64,000 nucleotides of DNA from Cyanobium sp. ATX 6F1 (GTDB lineage: Bacteria > Cyanobacteriota > Cyanobacteriia > PCC-6307 > Cyanobiaceae): contig NZ_JAGQCS010000002.1 of assembly GCF_024346315.1 (NCBI RefSeq), positions 124,001 to 188,000 of the forward strand, given 5' to 3'. Position numbers and translations under genes: made by a program. The notes beneath the pieces are model-generated. The model saw only the letters and a program-made list of their open reading frames with translations, was not told the origin of the DNA and ran no database searches. Shown here in pieces: positions 35,284-43,274 of this stretch (the first letter of the stretch is position 1; the number at the start of each line of letters is the position of its first letter).

Positions 35284-35583
35284 GTGATTGTTCTCCAACC
35301 CCGCGCCAGGGCTGATCTAGCTGAAATCTGGGAGTTCATCGCCGAGGACAGCGACGCCCATGCCGATGCGTTCATCGATGTGATCGACCAGAAGTTTCAG
35401 GTGCTGGCGCAACAGCCCGGCATCGGCCGACGAAGGGACGAGCTTGCCGATGGTCTGCGCAGCTTTCCGGTGGGCAGTTACGTCATCTTCTATCTCAACG
35501 TTCCCGATGGGGTGCAGATCGTGCGGGTTCTGCATGGGGCCCGTGACCTGGAAACCACCTTCTGTGAGACAGCACCGGAATGA
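35284..35583 (+). CDS. parE: ParE-type toxin
   Basis: 99-residue RelE/ParE-superfamily toxin. LQPRARADLAEIWEFIAE, QQPGIGRRRDELADGLRSFPVGSYVIFY and VRVLHGARDL are the classical ParE motifs. ParE proteins act on DNA gyrase. The GTG at 35284 is the start. It looks intact. Confidence 0.9.
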   Translation: MIVLQPRARADLAEIWEFIAEDSDAHADAFIDVIDQKFQVLAQQPGIGRRRDELADGLRSFPVGSYVIFYLNVPDGVQIVRVLHGARDLETTFCETAPE

Positions 35584-35628
35584 ATGACGGAGGAACCATT
35601 CCTGCAGGGACTTTGAACGGCTCCTGGA

Positions 35629-35871
35629 TCACCAGCCTGGCAGCTCGTGCAGGTCCGCCACTGGTGTGGCCAACCCATCGAGGATCGACTCGCGCATCCC
35701 CGGGATCGAAACCAGGTGCAGGGTTTCCTGGATGGCATTCCAGTCGGCCTCCGAGAGCAGCACGGCATTGCCGCGCTTGCCGGTGATCTGCACCGGCTCG
35801 TGTGTGTCGCCGACCTCATCGATGAGGGCATACAGCCGCTTGCGGGCTTCTGTCGCGGAAATGCTGGCCAC
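35629..35871 (-). CDS. Orphan Phd/YefM-type antitoxin
   Basis: 80-residue antitoxin beginning MASISATEARKRLYALIDEV, with EPVQITGKRGNAVLLSEADW and an amphipathic C-terminal helix ending in HELPGW. YefM genes are normally followed with overlap by YoeB, but the frame after the stop here has no YoeB-like sequence and runs into parE, which is convergent. So the toxin is missing. Confidence 0.83.
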   Translation of the reverse strand: MASISATEARKRLYALIDEVGDTHEPVQITGKRGNAVLLSEADWNAIQETLHLVSIPGMRESILDGLATPVADLHELPGW

Positions 35872-35954
35872 CAGAGCAGAGCGTCAGGCACGTATGTCGA
35901 ACCGTACCGCTGGCGGACCTGGCAATGGGTTGGACCCGAGACCCCCTTGCCGCC

Positions 35955-36515
35955 ATGGCCACCCCAATGACCCCAGAGCGGTTCCAGGACCGCTGGGAAG
36001 CCTTCAAGGATGAGCCCCAGCAGGTGTCCGGGGTCTGGGGCCTCTACGACGCGATCAAGCAAGCCGACACAGGCGGTGTGATTCTCAGTGAGCAAGCCCC
36101 CTGGGCGCTCAAGTTCAGCGAGAAGCCACCGGCTCCCCCAACTCCCAGCGGAGGTCTCGATCCCCGTGGTGATGAAGAGGCCGGACTCGCCGGACCCAAG
36201 ATCGCCGCACCGGTCAAACCAGGCGATTCCTATCTGCTCGTTAACGACCGGGACCAGGACATGGAGGCCTACGACCACTCCGGTGCCTTCCTGTGGAAGG
36301 TGCCGTGTCTGGCGCGGGGCCAGGGGGCTGACAACGACTGGAAACACACCAACACCGACACCCCGCCGGGGCTGTATCGGCTCGGCCAGCTCTATCCCGA
36401 CTACGAGCAAAACCCCAGCCCGGCCTGCAGCGATACCGCCATGTCCTACGGCTGGTACAGCTTCGATCTGATGGAGCTGGAAAACCAGGAGGTCAAGGTC
36501 TTCCAGGAGCCCTGA
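35955..36515 (+). CDS. Hypothetical protein, possible truncated YkuD-like domain
   Basis: 186-residue protein. The second half, SYLLVNDRDQDMEAYDHSGAFLW, then TPPGLYRLGQL and MSYGWYSFDLMELENQE, resembles the first strands of L,D-transpeptidase (YkuD) domains, where a strand with a K/D-x-Y residue leads to a TPxGxY motif. The catalytic HG...S.GC part is absent: the frame stops at 36515 before it could appear. The first 80 residues show no family. ATG 35955 chosen. Possibly a pseudogene of a larger protein. Confidence 0.5.
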   Translation: MATPMTPERFQDRWEAFKDEPQQVSGVWGLYDAIKQADTGGVILSEQAPWALKFSEKPPAPPTPSGGLDPRGDEEAGLAGPKIAAPVKPGDSYLLVNDRDQDMEAYDHSGAFLWKVPCLARGQGADNDWKHTNTDTPPGLYRLGQLYPDYEQNPSPACSDTAMSYGWYSFDLMELENQEVKVFQEP

Positions 36516-36848
36516 GCCCGTGGAGCAGCGGCCGATCAACCGCGAGCTGTCCGGCGACAATCAGGTTGACGGCGGCTAAGGGGCTCGACGCTAGACAGTC
36601 GACACCGGGGACATCCTCTGGGAGGGCTGCCTGTGTCGCTCCGCTGTGCTGCTCCATCCGAGCGTGGAGCTCTGGGACTGGCTGGCGGCCGGACTGCCCT
36701 GGCAGGGAGCTGCCGGGGTACCAGCCGCCGATGTGAGTGGCCCCGTGGCCGCTGCTGCTGACGGGGCTTGGGTCGGTGGGGACAGTGGGCGACAATCTCG
36801 ACCCGTTCGCCATCAAGCCGCTGAATCCATGTTGACAGGTGCTTTGCT

Positions 36849-37850
36849 CTAAACCAGGACGATTTGGTGCTCCAAACCACTGTTCTTAGCTTCCAACAAG
36901 GCCCGCTCTGCGCGATCCAACAACTCCTTGAACTTTCGGTCAGTCGGTGTCAGCTCGGCCAATCCACTGCTGGCTTGGGCGCCCAAATGGCTGACGCTGA
37001 AGATCCAGGGCAGGCGAGTGATGGCATACCGAATAATCTCAGACCGCTCTAATGCTTCGTCCTGTTCGCAGTCAACCATCAGGATTGCAAATTCATCAGC
37101 ATGAATGCGTCCGATCAGATCATTCTGACGCTGGTTTGAGAGGAAAACCTCTGCCACATCACACAACAGCTCGTCTCCAATCTGATGGCCCCAACTGTTG
37201 TTTATTCTGGCAAAGTGATCGATATCGATCAATAGCAAGGCCATTGGCTTGCCGCTTTCGAGTGAACGGTTCAACTCTCGCTGCCCCAGCTCCATGAAAC
37301 TCATCTTGTTGGCGAGTCCCGTGAGCGGGCACAGCATCGCCTGACGACGAAGATCCATTTCGCGAACCACCAAGTCGGCAAGATCTTGCAGGACACTCAC
37401 CTGGTCTGCGCTGAAGGTGCGCGGCACCCGGTCAATCACGCAAAGTGTGCCGAGGTTGTGCCCATCAGAGGACTCCAAAGGTGCGCCGGCATAAAAGCGA
37501 ATACCAGGCTCTCCGATCACCAAAGGGTTGTTGCAGAAACGGAGATCGCTTCTCGCATCATTCACCACCAACGGCTCACTACCAACGATGGCATGGGCAC
37601 AGAAAGCCATCTCACGCGGGGTTTCAGTCGCATCTAGACCATGACGCGCAAGGAACCACTGGCGTTGATGATCGATCAGAGAAATTAGTGCAATGGGCGC
37701 ATCCAGAACTGTGGAAGCCAGTCGAACCAAGCGGTCAAAGTTCTGGTCGCTCGGCTGATCAAGCACCCCGTAGCGCTCAAGATCACGCTGACGGTATGGC
37801 TCGTCTCGAGGCAGCGGATAATCAGGGTACAACTGGTTTCGCCCCAACAA
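36849..37850 (-). CDS. GAF-GGDEF protein with degenerate active site
   Basis: 333-residue regulator. Residues ~30-165 form a GAF domain (FDRLVRLASTVLDAPIALISL, FCAHAIVG, RFYAGAPL). The rest is a GGDEF domain: LTGLANKMSFMELG, LLLIDIDHFARINNSWGHQIGDELL. The active-site loop reads HADEF in place of GGDEF, so both Gly are lost, and cyclase activity is doubtful. It may work as a GTP- or partner-binding regulator. Its N-terminus YPLPRDEPYRQRDLERYGVLD is typical of cyanobacterial GAF-GGDEF proteins. GC content is lower than average. Confidence 0.85.
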   Translation of the reverse strand: MLGRNQLYPDYPLPRDEPYRQRDLERYGVLDQPSDQNFDRLVRLASTVLDAPIALISLIDHQRQWFLARHGLDATETPREMAFCAHAIVGSEPLVVNDARSDLRFCNNPLVIGEPGIRFYAGAPLESSDGHNLGTLCVIDRVPRTFSADQVSVLQDLADLVVREMDLRRQAMLCPLTGLANKMSFMELGQRELNRSLESGKPMALLLIDIDHFARINNSWGHQIGDELLCDVAEVFLSNQRQNDLIGRIHADEFAILMVDCEQDEALERSEIIRYAITRLPWIFSVSHLGAQASSGLAELTPTDRKFKELLDRAERALLEAKNSGLEHQIVLV

Positions 37851-38257
37851 TTCTCACCCTAGATCGACCGCACGAGCACTTCGCAGCTGTATCCCCCGTG
37901 TCTTGATTCTTAGCAGTGCCAGGCCAACACGTTGCACTGGCTGAACAAGAGGTGCGCACTCCCCCAGAGCTCGAGAGTCAACGCCTACCAAGCGCCCCCA
38001 GCCCCATGACTCGCCTTGCACGTATTCGCCCTACACCAAACTGCAGTGAACGACTCCACCTGATGGACCTGAGCCGTTATCGACGTGTGCAGTAAGGGGC
38101 CGACGAGGGCCCGCACGGCTTAGCGCCCATGGGATCTGGGGTACCTCGAAGCCCACCCTGATGGACTGGGACTTCAGACGTTGGCACGCGGGATGGGGGC
38201 TGCTGATGGCAGCAGGTGAAGCCCAGTGCCATTGCGGTCGAGCGGGAATAGCCATGA
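37851..38257. other. Non-coding stretch, nothing recognised
   Basis: About 400 bases with short frames only on both strands and no familiar domain, RNA or repeat. Probably degraded sequence plus the promoter of the minus-strand GGDEF gene. Confidence 0.4.
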
Positions 38258-38503
38258 CTGACCGTTCTTCGATCGACCTTGCGAACCGCTGCCCTGACTT
38301 TGATCGCACTCATCTGTGCGACCTCGGTGACGATGCCTGCCTCAGCGAAGGTGCTCGCTGAAGGCGCTTGACAGTGCTGGAGGCTTCTACTGGCAAAAGC
38401 TAAAGAAGGCGGATAAGTCGATCCAGTACACCTGCCGCAAAAGGGTGAATCAGCGATCCAGAAGGACGCGAAGTACAACTGTGCCAAGGCCGCCAAACCC
38501 TGA
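38258..38503 (+). pseudogene. Frameshifted small secreted protein
   Basis: Three frames together read as one small exported protein. First a signal peptide (TLRTAALTLIALICATSV then MPASA before KVLAEGA, 38258-38345). After a shift comes DSAGGFYWQKLKKADKSIQYTCRK, and after a second shift at an AAAAGGG run, GESAIQKDAKYNCAKAAKP and a stop. The two Cys would form a disulfide. The type is common in marine and freshwater Synechococcus. Two shifts in 250 bases point to decay. Confidence 0.5.
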
Positions 38504-38756
38504 GCCGGGGGAACGCCAGCTACCTGCGCTTGTGGTTCCGAGTAACTGTTGTCCTTCAATCCTTGTGCTATTCGATTCTGAACTGGCTGAGATAGGCGTT
38601 CCTCCAAACGTTCCAAACTGTTGGTTGCCCGTGACGAAGCGCTCAACCCATGTCTCTGGCAAGGAGCATGCTTCAGTGCGTAGCCCGTCTGAAGACGGCC
38701 TCTAACTGGACATCTCCGAACCTTTACCTATCCTTGCCGCAAGTCCAACCTGATCC

Positions 38757-39161
38757 GTGCCGATGGCACAACGAGCGTCCGGACGTTTGATTCCTCGGCG
38801 ATACCTGCGTTATCCAGTCCCATCCAGGCTGCACGTGGTCGCTCAATTCAATCTGCTTCCCAATCATGTGCATCTGGGCCGTCTCAGGGACATCAGCGTG
38901 ATCGGAGCCTGTCTGGCCCTGGCGGGGCGGCAGCGAATCCCCACCCACTCCGAGGGTCTGGTGGTGATCCACAGTCCAGAAGCCGAGGGATAACAACTCA
39001 GCATGCTCGCCCAGGTCTGCTGGTCAGCGCCGACCAATGACCTGACCCTTCTCGGTGTGGAGTTCACGGAGGGGCCACTGGCGGCGGGCAGCTTCCTCGA
39101 TACCTTCATCACCGGTGCCTGGGTGAATGGCCAGCAGGAGAGCCATGAGGAGTCGACTTGA
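38757..39161 (+). pseudogene. PilZ-domain protein interrupted by a stop codon
   Basis: The first part has the c-di-GMP-binding PilZ signatures RRYLRYPVPSRLHV (RxxxR) and RDISVIGACLAL (D/NxSxxG). A TAA at 38991-38993 breaks the frame after PEAEG. The same frame then continues with LSMLAQVCWSAPTNDLTLLGVEFTEG, the normal last strands of a PilZ domain, to the next stop at 39161. An ordinary single-base change could explain this. The truncated product would lack half the barrel. Confidence 0.75.
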
Positions 39162-39312
39162 GGATCGACTGCCCCTGGCTGAGTGGTGCCACCAGGTTGT
39201 TCATGCCTTCTGCCGGCTGGTTGAGCTGATCGGACATCACCTTTAGCGCTCCTGGATGGGCATGGACCCGCCGCCGTGGTGCCAGGGTGGAGTTTGATGC
39301 GAGGCAGTCCCC

Positions 39313-39711
39313 ATGGCCGATGCGCCCTATCTCGTCTGCCTCGCGCTCGTCGAGCAGGAAGGCCGCCGGCTGCTCCCCTTGGCCGGCAAATCCCAGAAGA
39401 ACGCCACCGCAGCTGGCGACGCCCCTGGCGCCGAAGCCAGAAGCCTTGTCCTGGAACTCCTGATCAGGCTGTGGCAGCGCAGCGATCAAGGGGCGATCGC
39501 CCGGGCCTGCGCAGAGGACAGCCTGTTGCTGCTGGAACTTCCCCTGGAGTGGATGAGCAGTGAACTGCCGTCCCTGAAAGCGGCCTGGATCAACGGCGGG
39601 TCCACGGAGTCCCTGCTGAACAGCCTTCAGGAACAAATGCTTCAGGGATGGCGCATTTCCATCGCAAAGTATGAGGAACCCCGCTTCAGCGCCTGGCCGC
39701 AGAAGATCTAG
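39313..39711 (+). CDS. Hypothetical protein
   Basis: 132-residue protein I do not recognise. It starts MADAPYLVCLALVEQEGRRLLPL, with a lysine-poor helical middle (ARSLVLELLIRLWQRSDQGAIARACAED) and LLLLELPLEWMSSELPSLKAAW. The predicted picture is a small helical soluble protein with no motif. It follows the broken PilZ gene by 150 bases and precedes a convergent glycosyltransferase. Codon use is close to that of the core genome, so it is probably real. Confidence 0.6.
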   Translation: MADAPYLVCLALVEQEGRRLLPLAGKSQKNATAAGDAPGAEARSLVLELLIRLWQRSDQGAIARACAEDSLLLLELPLEWMSSELPSLKAAWINGGSTESLLNSLQEQMLQGWRISIAKYEEPRFSAWPQKI

Positions 39712-39941
39712 CCAAGACCGTTGTTGGTGGCCATGTCTGAACATCTGCTCAACACCCCAAGGCCTTGACGACCTCATCGATTGGAGCGCTCAACCAAGCA
39801 GCGCAGACTCCGCTGTGGGCTGCGTCAATCGCGCGGACGGACAAGACGCGAGGAATGATCTTCATCCCTGTGCCAGGCGCATCAGCGGAACCTGCCATCG
39901 CATGGATCCAGCAATTCCATCCCTGGCAGGTCTGCGCAGAA

Positions 39942-40742
39942 TCACACAACAGCCAGACCGCTCATGATGGTCTGCTGACCTTGCTCAATCTGGCGCACAT
40001 CCATGGAGGCAAGAGCAGCCCATGGCGCACTGTCAATCTGGGCCTGGGAGAGAATTCGCTCACCCCGTTCCCAGGCGCTTCTGCGTGAGAGAAGTTCCAA
40101 GTCGTCAAACCAGGTCGTTTTTGTCATCTGCCCACCATGGAGCCGAATGTGATAAACATGGGCTTCAATCACAATGCCTGGTGCCATGCAGGTCACCGCC
40201 ATCATCATGCCAATATCTTCACCTTGAGGTAACCCCATCCAACCGCCGGCTCGCTTCAGGAGGTTGGCTTCCACGAGCAAGGTTGTTGGACCCAATGGGA
40301 TGCTGGCCTTCGGTGTTGGCCAGGCACGCCAGATATCCCCAGGGGAACTGGGGCCTGCGGGGACAATTCTAGGATCTGTCTTGTAATCGTCCGTACAATA
40401 CCCAGCGGACCAAAGTACCCCATGCCGACCCCGGATCGCATCCAATCGTTGGTCAATCGAGTGTGGATAGAGCCAGTCATCATCATCGGCACTGGTGATC
40501 CACTCACCCCGTGCCATGACCAAGCCTAGATTGCGCGCCGCGGCTTGGCCGATTGGACGTTCCGTCGCAACAACCGTGGCGCCCTCGCAAATCCCAGCAG
40601 GGAGTTTGTCCCGACTGGCGCCATCAATGACGATGACATGTTCAACCGAGCCATCATTGTTCTTCAGGCTCTGATTCAACTCCACCAACATGCTGAGTCG
40701 ATCTGGCAGCAGCCTGGTTGGAGTGATCACACTGACAGTCAT
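39942..40742 (-). CDS. Family 2 glycosyltransferase
   Basis: 266-residue GT-A fold enzyme: SVITPTRLLPDRLSML, VIDGASRDKL, GQAAARNLGLVMARGEW and DDDDWLYPHS (the DxD metal site) are clear. A later GEDIGMMMAV replaces the usual (E/D)D catalytic base pair. Its lower GC content and isolated position suggest transfer. The acceptor could be a cell-surface glycan or a protein; no polysaccharide operon surrounds it. Confidence 0.87.
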   Translation of the reverse strand: MTVSVITPTRLLPDRLSMLVELNQSLKNNDGSVEHVIVIDGASRDKLPAGICEGATVVATERPIGQAAARNLGLVMARGEWITSADDDDWLYPHSIDQRLDAIRGRHGVLWSAGYCTDDYKTDPRIVPAGPSSPGDIWRAWPTPKASIPLGPTTLLVEANLLKRAGGWMGLPQGEDIGMMMAVTCMAPGIVIEAHVYHIRLHGGQMTKTTWFDDLELLSRRSAWERGERILSQAQIDSAPWAALASMDVRQIEQGQQTIMSGLAVV

Positions 40743-41108
40743 CCAGTCACCTGAGATGCACTGCTTTGTGTTGAATGCAAATACCGTTTGCCTTGCTTAT
40801 CTCTGGACTTCACGGTTGACCCTTTCATCTGTTTCAGCAAACGTTCACAGGCGCAAATAGGATGAATGAGCTCGCCTGTATTAAAGAGTGCATAAATAGA
40901 CTAGCCGTACGCTGGCAGCCACGGGATCTCATCAAGAGATCCCCTCTCTATCTCGAGTTCCATGCTCCCTTGCCTGCTTGATTCGCAGGTATTGCCATAG
41001 AATCCCAGCCAGGCAAACGTAGCGTTTCCGTGCCGGTTCACAGGATCAATGGGCAACGCATCGGCACAGATCCGATCGAAGATCTTCCTTGGGGCTCCAC
41101 GGGAAGTT
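40743..41108. other. Intergenic, no supported gene
   Basis: About 365 bases, AT-rich compared with the rest. It includes a minus-strand frame ending at 40901 that starts inside the downstream Nif11 gene; it looks fairly protein-like but has no family or ribosome site. Otherwise only promoter-like sequence for the glycosyltransferase. Confidence 0.4.
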
Positions 41109-41324
41109 TCAGCTGTATTCGCCTGGGACATCCTGCTTGATGATCGTCACCCGCCCAATCTTCTGGCCTGAGGCGCGCAGCAGTTCATCGCCGGAGAACT
41201 GGTAACCCAAGGGGGCCGCGATCTGAGCCACATCGTCCGCGGTTGAGGCGGCCATCACCTGCTGGCGCAGGGCTGGATCGTCCTGCACAAGGGCCAGGAA
41301 GTCCTTCAGCTGCTGGTGGGCCAT
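41109..41324 (-). CDS. Nif11-type leader-containing protein
   Basis: 71-residue protein. MAHQQLKDFLALVQDDPALRQQV followed by ADDVAQIAAPLGYQFSGDELL is a complete Nif11 domain. The tail RASGQKIGRVTIIKQDVPGEYS is short and without a Cys-rich core or Gly-Gly cleavage motif. So it is either a free-standing Nif11 protein or a precursor with an unusual core. It is unlike the member at 26391 in sequence. No modifying enzyme lies nearby. The frame extends to 41387, but ATG 41324 fits the family start. Confidence 0.75.
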   Translation of the reverse strand: MAHQQLKDFLALVQDDPALRQQVMAASTADDVAQIAAPLGYQFSGDELLRASGQKIGRVTIIKQDVPGEYS

Positions 41325-41405
41325 GGCCCCTCGCCCGATCAAGTGGTTCAAGCATCGCGCAGCACAGGGACTCCTCCGGTCCTGCATCAGCTGCAGCGCT
41401 CAGGC

Positions 41406-41852
41406 TCACCGGTTCAGACGCTGCATGCGCCAGGTCACGAAGGTACCGATCGGGCTCCAGAGCAGATAGGGAACCAGCAGCCACCAACCTGGCCCGCTCA
41501 CATCAGCTACCGCAATCGTGAGCGCCACACCCCAAGCCCAGCCGGCCGCCGCCAGCAGCGTTCCGTTGCGCAGGCTGCGGGTTCTGACGATCACCAGGGT
41601 GTAGCTCTGCACCAGCACGAGCAGCAGCAGGTAGCCAACCATCAACGGGGCGCTGCCACTGGCGTTCCAGCTCAGCAGGGCCGAGGCATAAAAACAGCCA
41701 TAGATGCCGATCCAGATCAGCGGGATGAAGCGCTCAAAGGTCAGCCAGGCCGGCCGCCTGAGCCGGATGAACCACTGGAATTCATCGCGGCTGGGGTTGA
41801 GGCTGAAGGCCACACCCCCCATCACCACCAGGATCAGCAGGGCCGCCAGCAC
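41406..41852 (-). CDS. TspO/MBR-like membrane protein
   Basis: 148-residue integral membrane protein with about five helices and the Trp-rich loop typical of TspO/MBR proteins (PAWLTFERFIPLIWIGIYGCF). Bacterial TspO binds porphyrins and takes part in tetrapyrrole control under stress. The match is partial: the usual WxPP motif is not seen. GTG at 41852 is the start. It precedes the Nif11 gene on the same strand by 81 bases. Confidence 0.7.
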   Translation of the reverse strand: MLAALLILVVMGGVAFSLNPSRDEFQWFIRLRRPAWLTFERFIPLIWIGIYGCFYASALLSWNASGSAPLMVGYLLLLVLVQSYTLVIVRTRSLRNGTLLAAAGWAWGVALTIAVADVSGPGWWLLVPYLLWSPIGTFVTWRMQRLNR

Positions 41853-41908
41853 CGTTCAAGCGAAATCAAGACCCTCAGCCTGACGCACCCGGGGGCCCGT
41901 GGGTGTGC

Positions 41909-42451
41909 TCATGGCAGCCCGACATCAGAGATCTCCCTGCTGAAGCGGCCCCAGCGCACCTCCCAGGGCCGGGGAATGCCGCCGGGACGCTCCCACACCC
42001 CGAAGCGGTGTCGGCTCGCCCGGAACTCCGCCTCGAGGTAGTCCTGCTGGTTGCAGGCCGCGAGGTACCTCCGGTAGGTAAAGGCCTGGCCGTCCTCCAC
42101 CATCGCCAGGCCCAGATTGACCTCAGCGATCACCTCGGCCACGGTGCGGCCGTAGCGATCAACCGTCTGGGGAAGCAGGCGCACGCGGCTGCCGATCCGC
42201 AGCCGCGTGCGCAGGTATTGGCGAGAGCGCTCGCCGTAGGGATGCTGGGAGAGTTCGGGCGCATCAATGCAGGCCAGGCGCACGCTGATCGGCCGGCCGC
42301 CTTGGAGTACGCGGAGGCTGTCTCCATCACCGATCGAGAGCACGGTGGCGGGCACCTGCTCCTGAGCCTGCAGAGGCCATGACCCGCCCGGGCCCAGGAC
42401 CGGGGCCAGGGCCAGCGCAGCGAGCAGGGTGGGCAGACGAGGCAGCGCCAA
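41909..42451 (-). CDS. Secreted staphylococcal-nuclease-like protein
   Basis: 180-residue exported nuclease: signal peptide (LPTLLAALALAPVLG) then an SNase OB-fold domain. The residues matching the Staphylococcus active site are Arg in VRLACIDAPE, Glu in YGERSRQYL and Arg in DRYGRTVAEV, with the metal Asp in IGDGDSLRV. Such proteins degrade DNA and RNA outside or in the periplasm. It lies directly after a small membrane protein gene on the same strand. Confidence 0.9.
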   Translation of the reverse strand: MALPRLPTLLAALALAPVLGPGGSWPLQAQEQVPATVLSIGDGDSLRVLQGGRPISVRLACIDAPELSQHPYGERSRQYLRTRLRIGSRVRLLPQTVDRYGRTVAEVIAEVNLGLAMVEDGQAFTYRRYLAACNQQDYLEAEFRASRHRFGVWERPGGIPRPWEVRWGRFSREISDVGLP

Positions 42452-42457
42452 GGGGGC

Positions 42458-42694
42458 TCAGGCCAGGGCGCTCTTGCGGCGTTGCAGGGCAGCCAGGAGC
42501 GCCACCACACCAAGCGCCCCGCCGGCGGCCAGGAACACCAGGGTCTGGAGCAGCAGGAGGAACAATCCCAGGGCCGAGGCGGCCTTGATCTGGATCCTGG
42601 ACTTGAGCAACAGGGTGAGCAGCACCAGAACGGTGGCCTTCAGGCCGGCCACCTGGGCCGCGACCAGCGGGCAGAAGGGAGAGGGCAACACCAT
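42458..42694 (-). CDS. Small membrane protein
   Basis: 78-residue protein with two predicted helices: GLKATVLVLLTLLLKSRIQI near the start and ALGLFLLLLQTLVFLAAGGAL in the middle, and a basic end (QRRKSALA). No known family. The stop is six bases from the nuclease start, so the two are likely co-transcribed. Confidence 0.6.
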   Translation of the reverse strand: MVLPSPFCPLVAAQVAGLKATVLVLLTLLLKSRIQIKAASALGLFLLLLQTLVFLAAGGALGVVALLAALQRRKSALA

Positions 42695-42806
42695 GTCGTC
42701 GGAGCTTTAGGCCCATGCTGGCGGGCGAGGGCGCTGCCTGCGGTTTCAAGCGGGTTTAGGCGCAAAAGCCTCAAAGGGCGCTCCAGGGCGCTGCCAGCAA
42801 GCCTGG

Positions 42807-43244
42807 GTGGCGATCACCCATCCTGGAGATCCGACCACCGCAGCACGCTTGATCGATTCAGGGCCCCCAGGTGCAGCGCTTGTGCTGGCGGCCGACGATC
42901 CCGCCGCACTCGCCGGCTTCTACGGCGAGCTGCTGCTGGTGAAAGCGCTGCCGGGCTGGGGCCCTGGCCACTGGCGGCTGCCCTGGCCGCCGGGCGGCTG
43001 GCTGGAGATCTACGCCCCCTCGCGCTCGCGCCCCCAGCCCAGGCAACCCGGCCGCCTATCCCTTTGCCTGCAACGAACCGCCAGCCAAGACGATGCCCTC
43101 TCGGTGCTCACGGCCTGGATCGCAGCCGCGATCGCAGCCGGCGCCAGCGGGGCGGAACCACCCCGGCTTGAAGCCTTCGGCGCCGAGGCCTGGCTGCGGG
43201 ACCCCGAGGGCAACCGGCTGCTGCTGCTGGTGCGGGTGCCCTGA
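42807..43244 (+). CDS. VOC (glyoxalase-fold) family protein
   Basis: 145-residue protein with a single VOC-like unit: ALVLAADDPAALAGFYGELL at the front, HWRLPWPPGGWLEIY in the middle and AWLRDPEGNRLLLLV at the end, the typical first and last strands. The metal His/Glu ligands are only partly apparent, so enzymatic function (dioxygenase, bleomycin-resistance or glyoxalase) cannot be said. GTG start at 42807. Convergent with the solute-binding gene. Confidence 0.75.
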   Translation: MAITHPGDPTTAARLIDSGPPGAALVLAADDPAALAGFYGELLLVKALPGWGPGHWRLPWPPGGWLEIYAPSRSRPQPRQPGRLSLCLQRTASQDDALSVLTAWIAAAIAAGASGAEPPRLEAFGAEAWLRDPEGNRLLLLVRVP

Positions 43245-43274
43245 GCGCCCCCTGGCCGCCGCCGACTGATTGCC

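Noticed and set aside
40901-41131. 76-codon minus-strand frame overlapping the Nif11 gene end
   Set aside because: Reads moderately well but starts inside another gene and has no known relatives.
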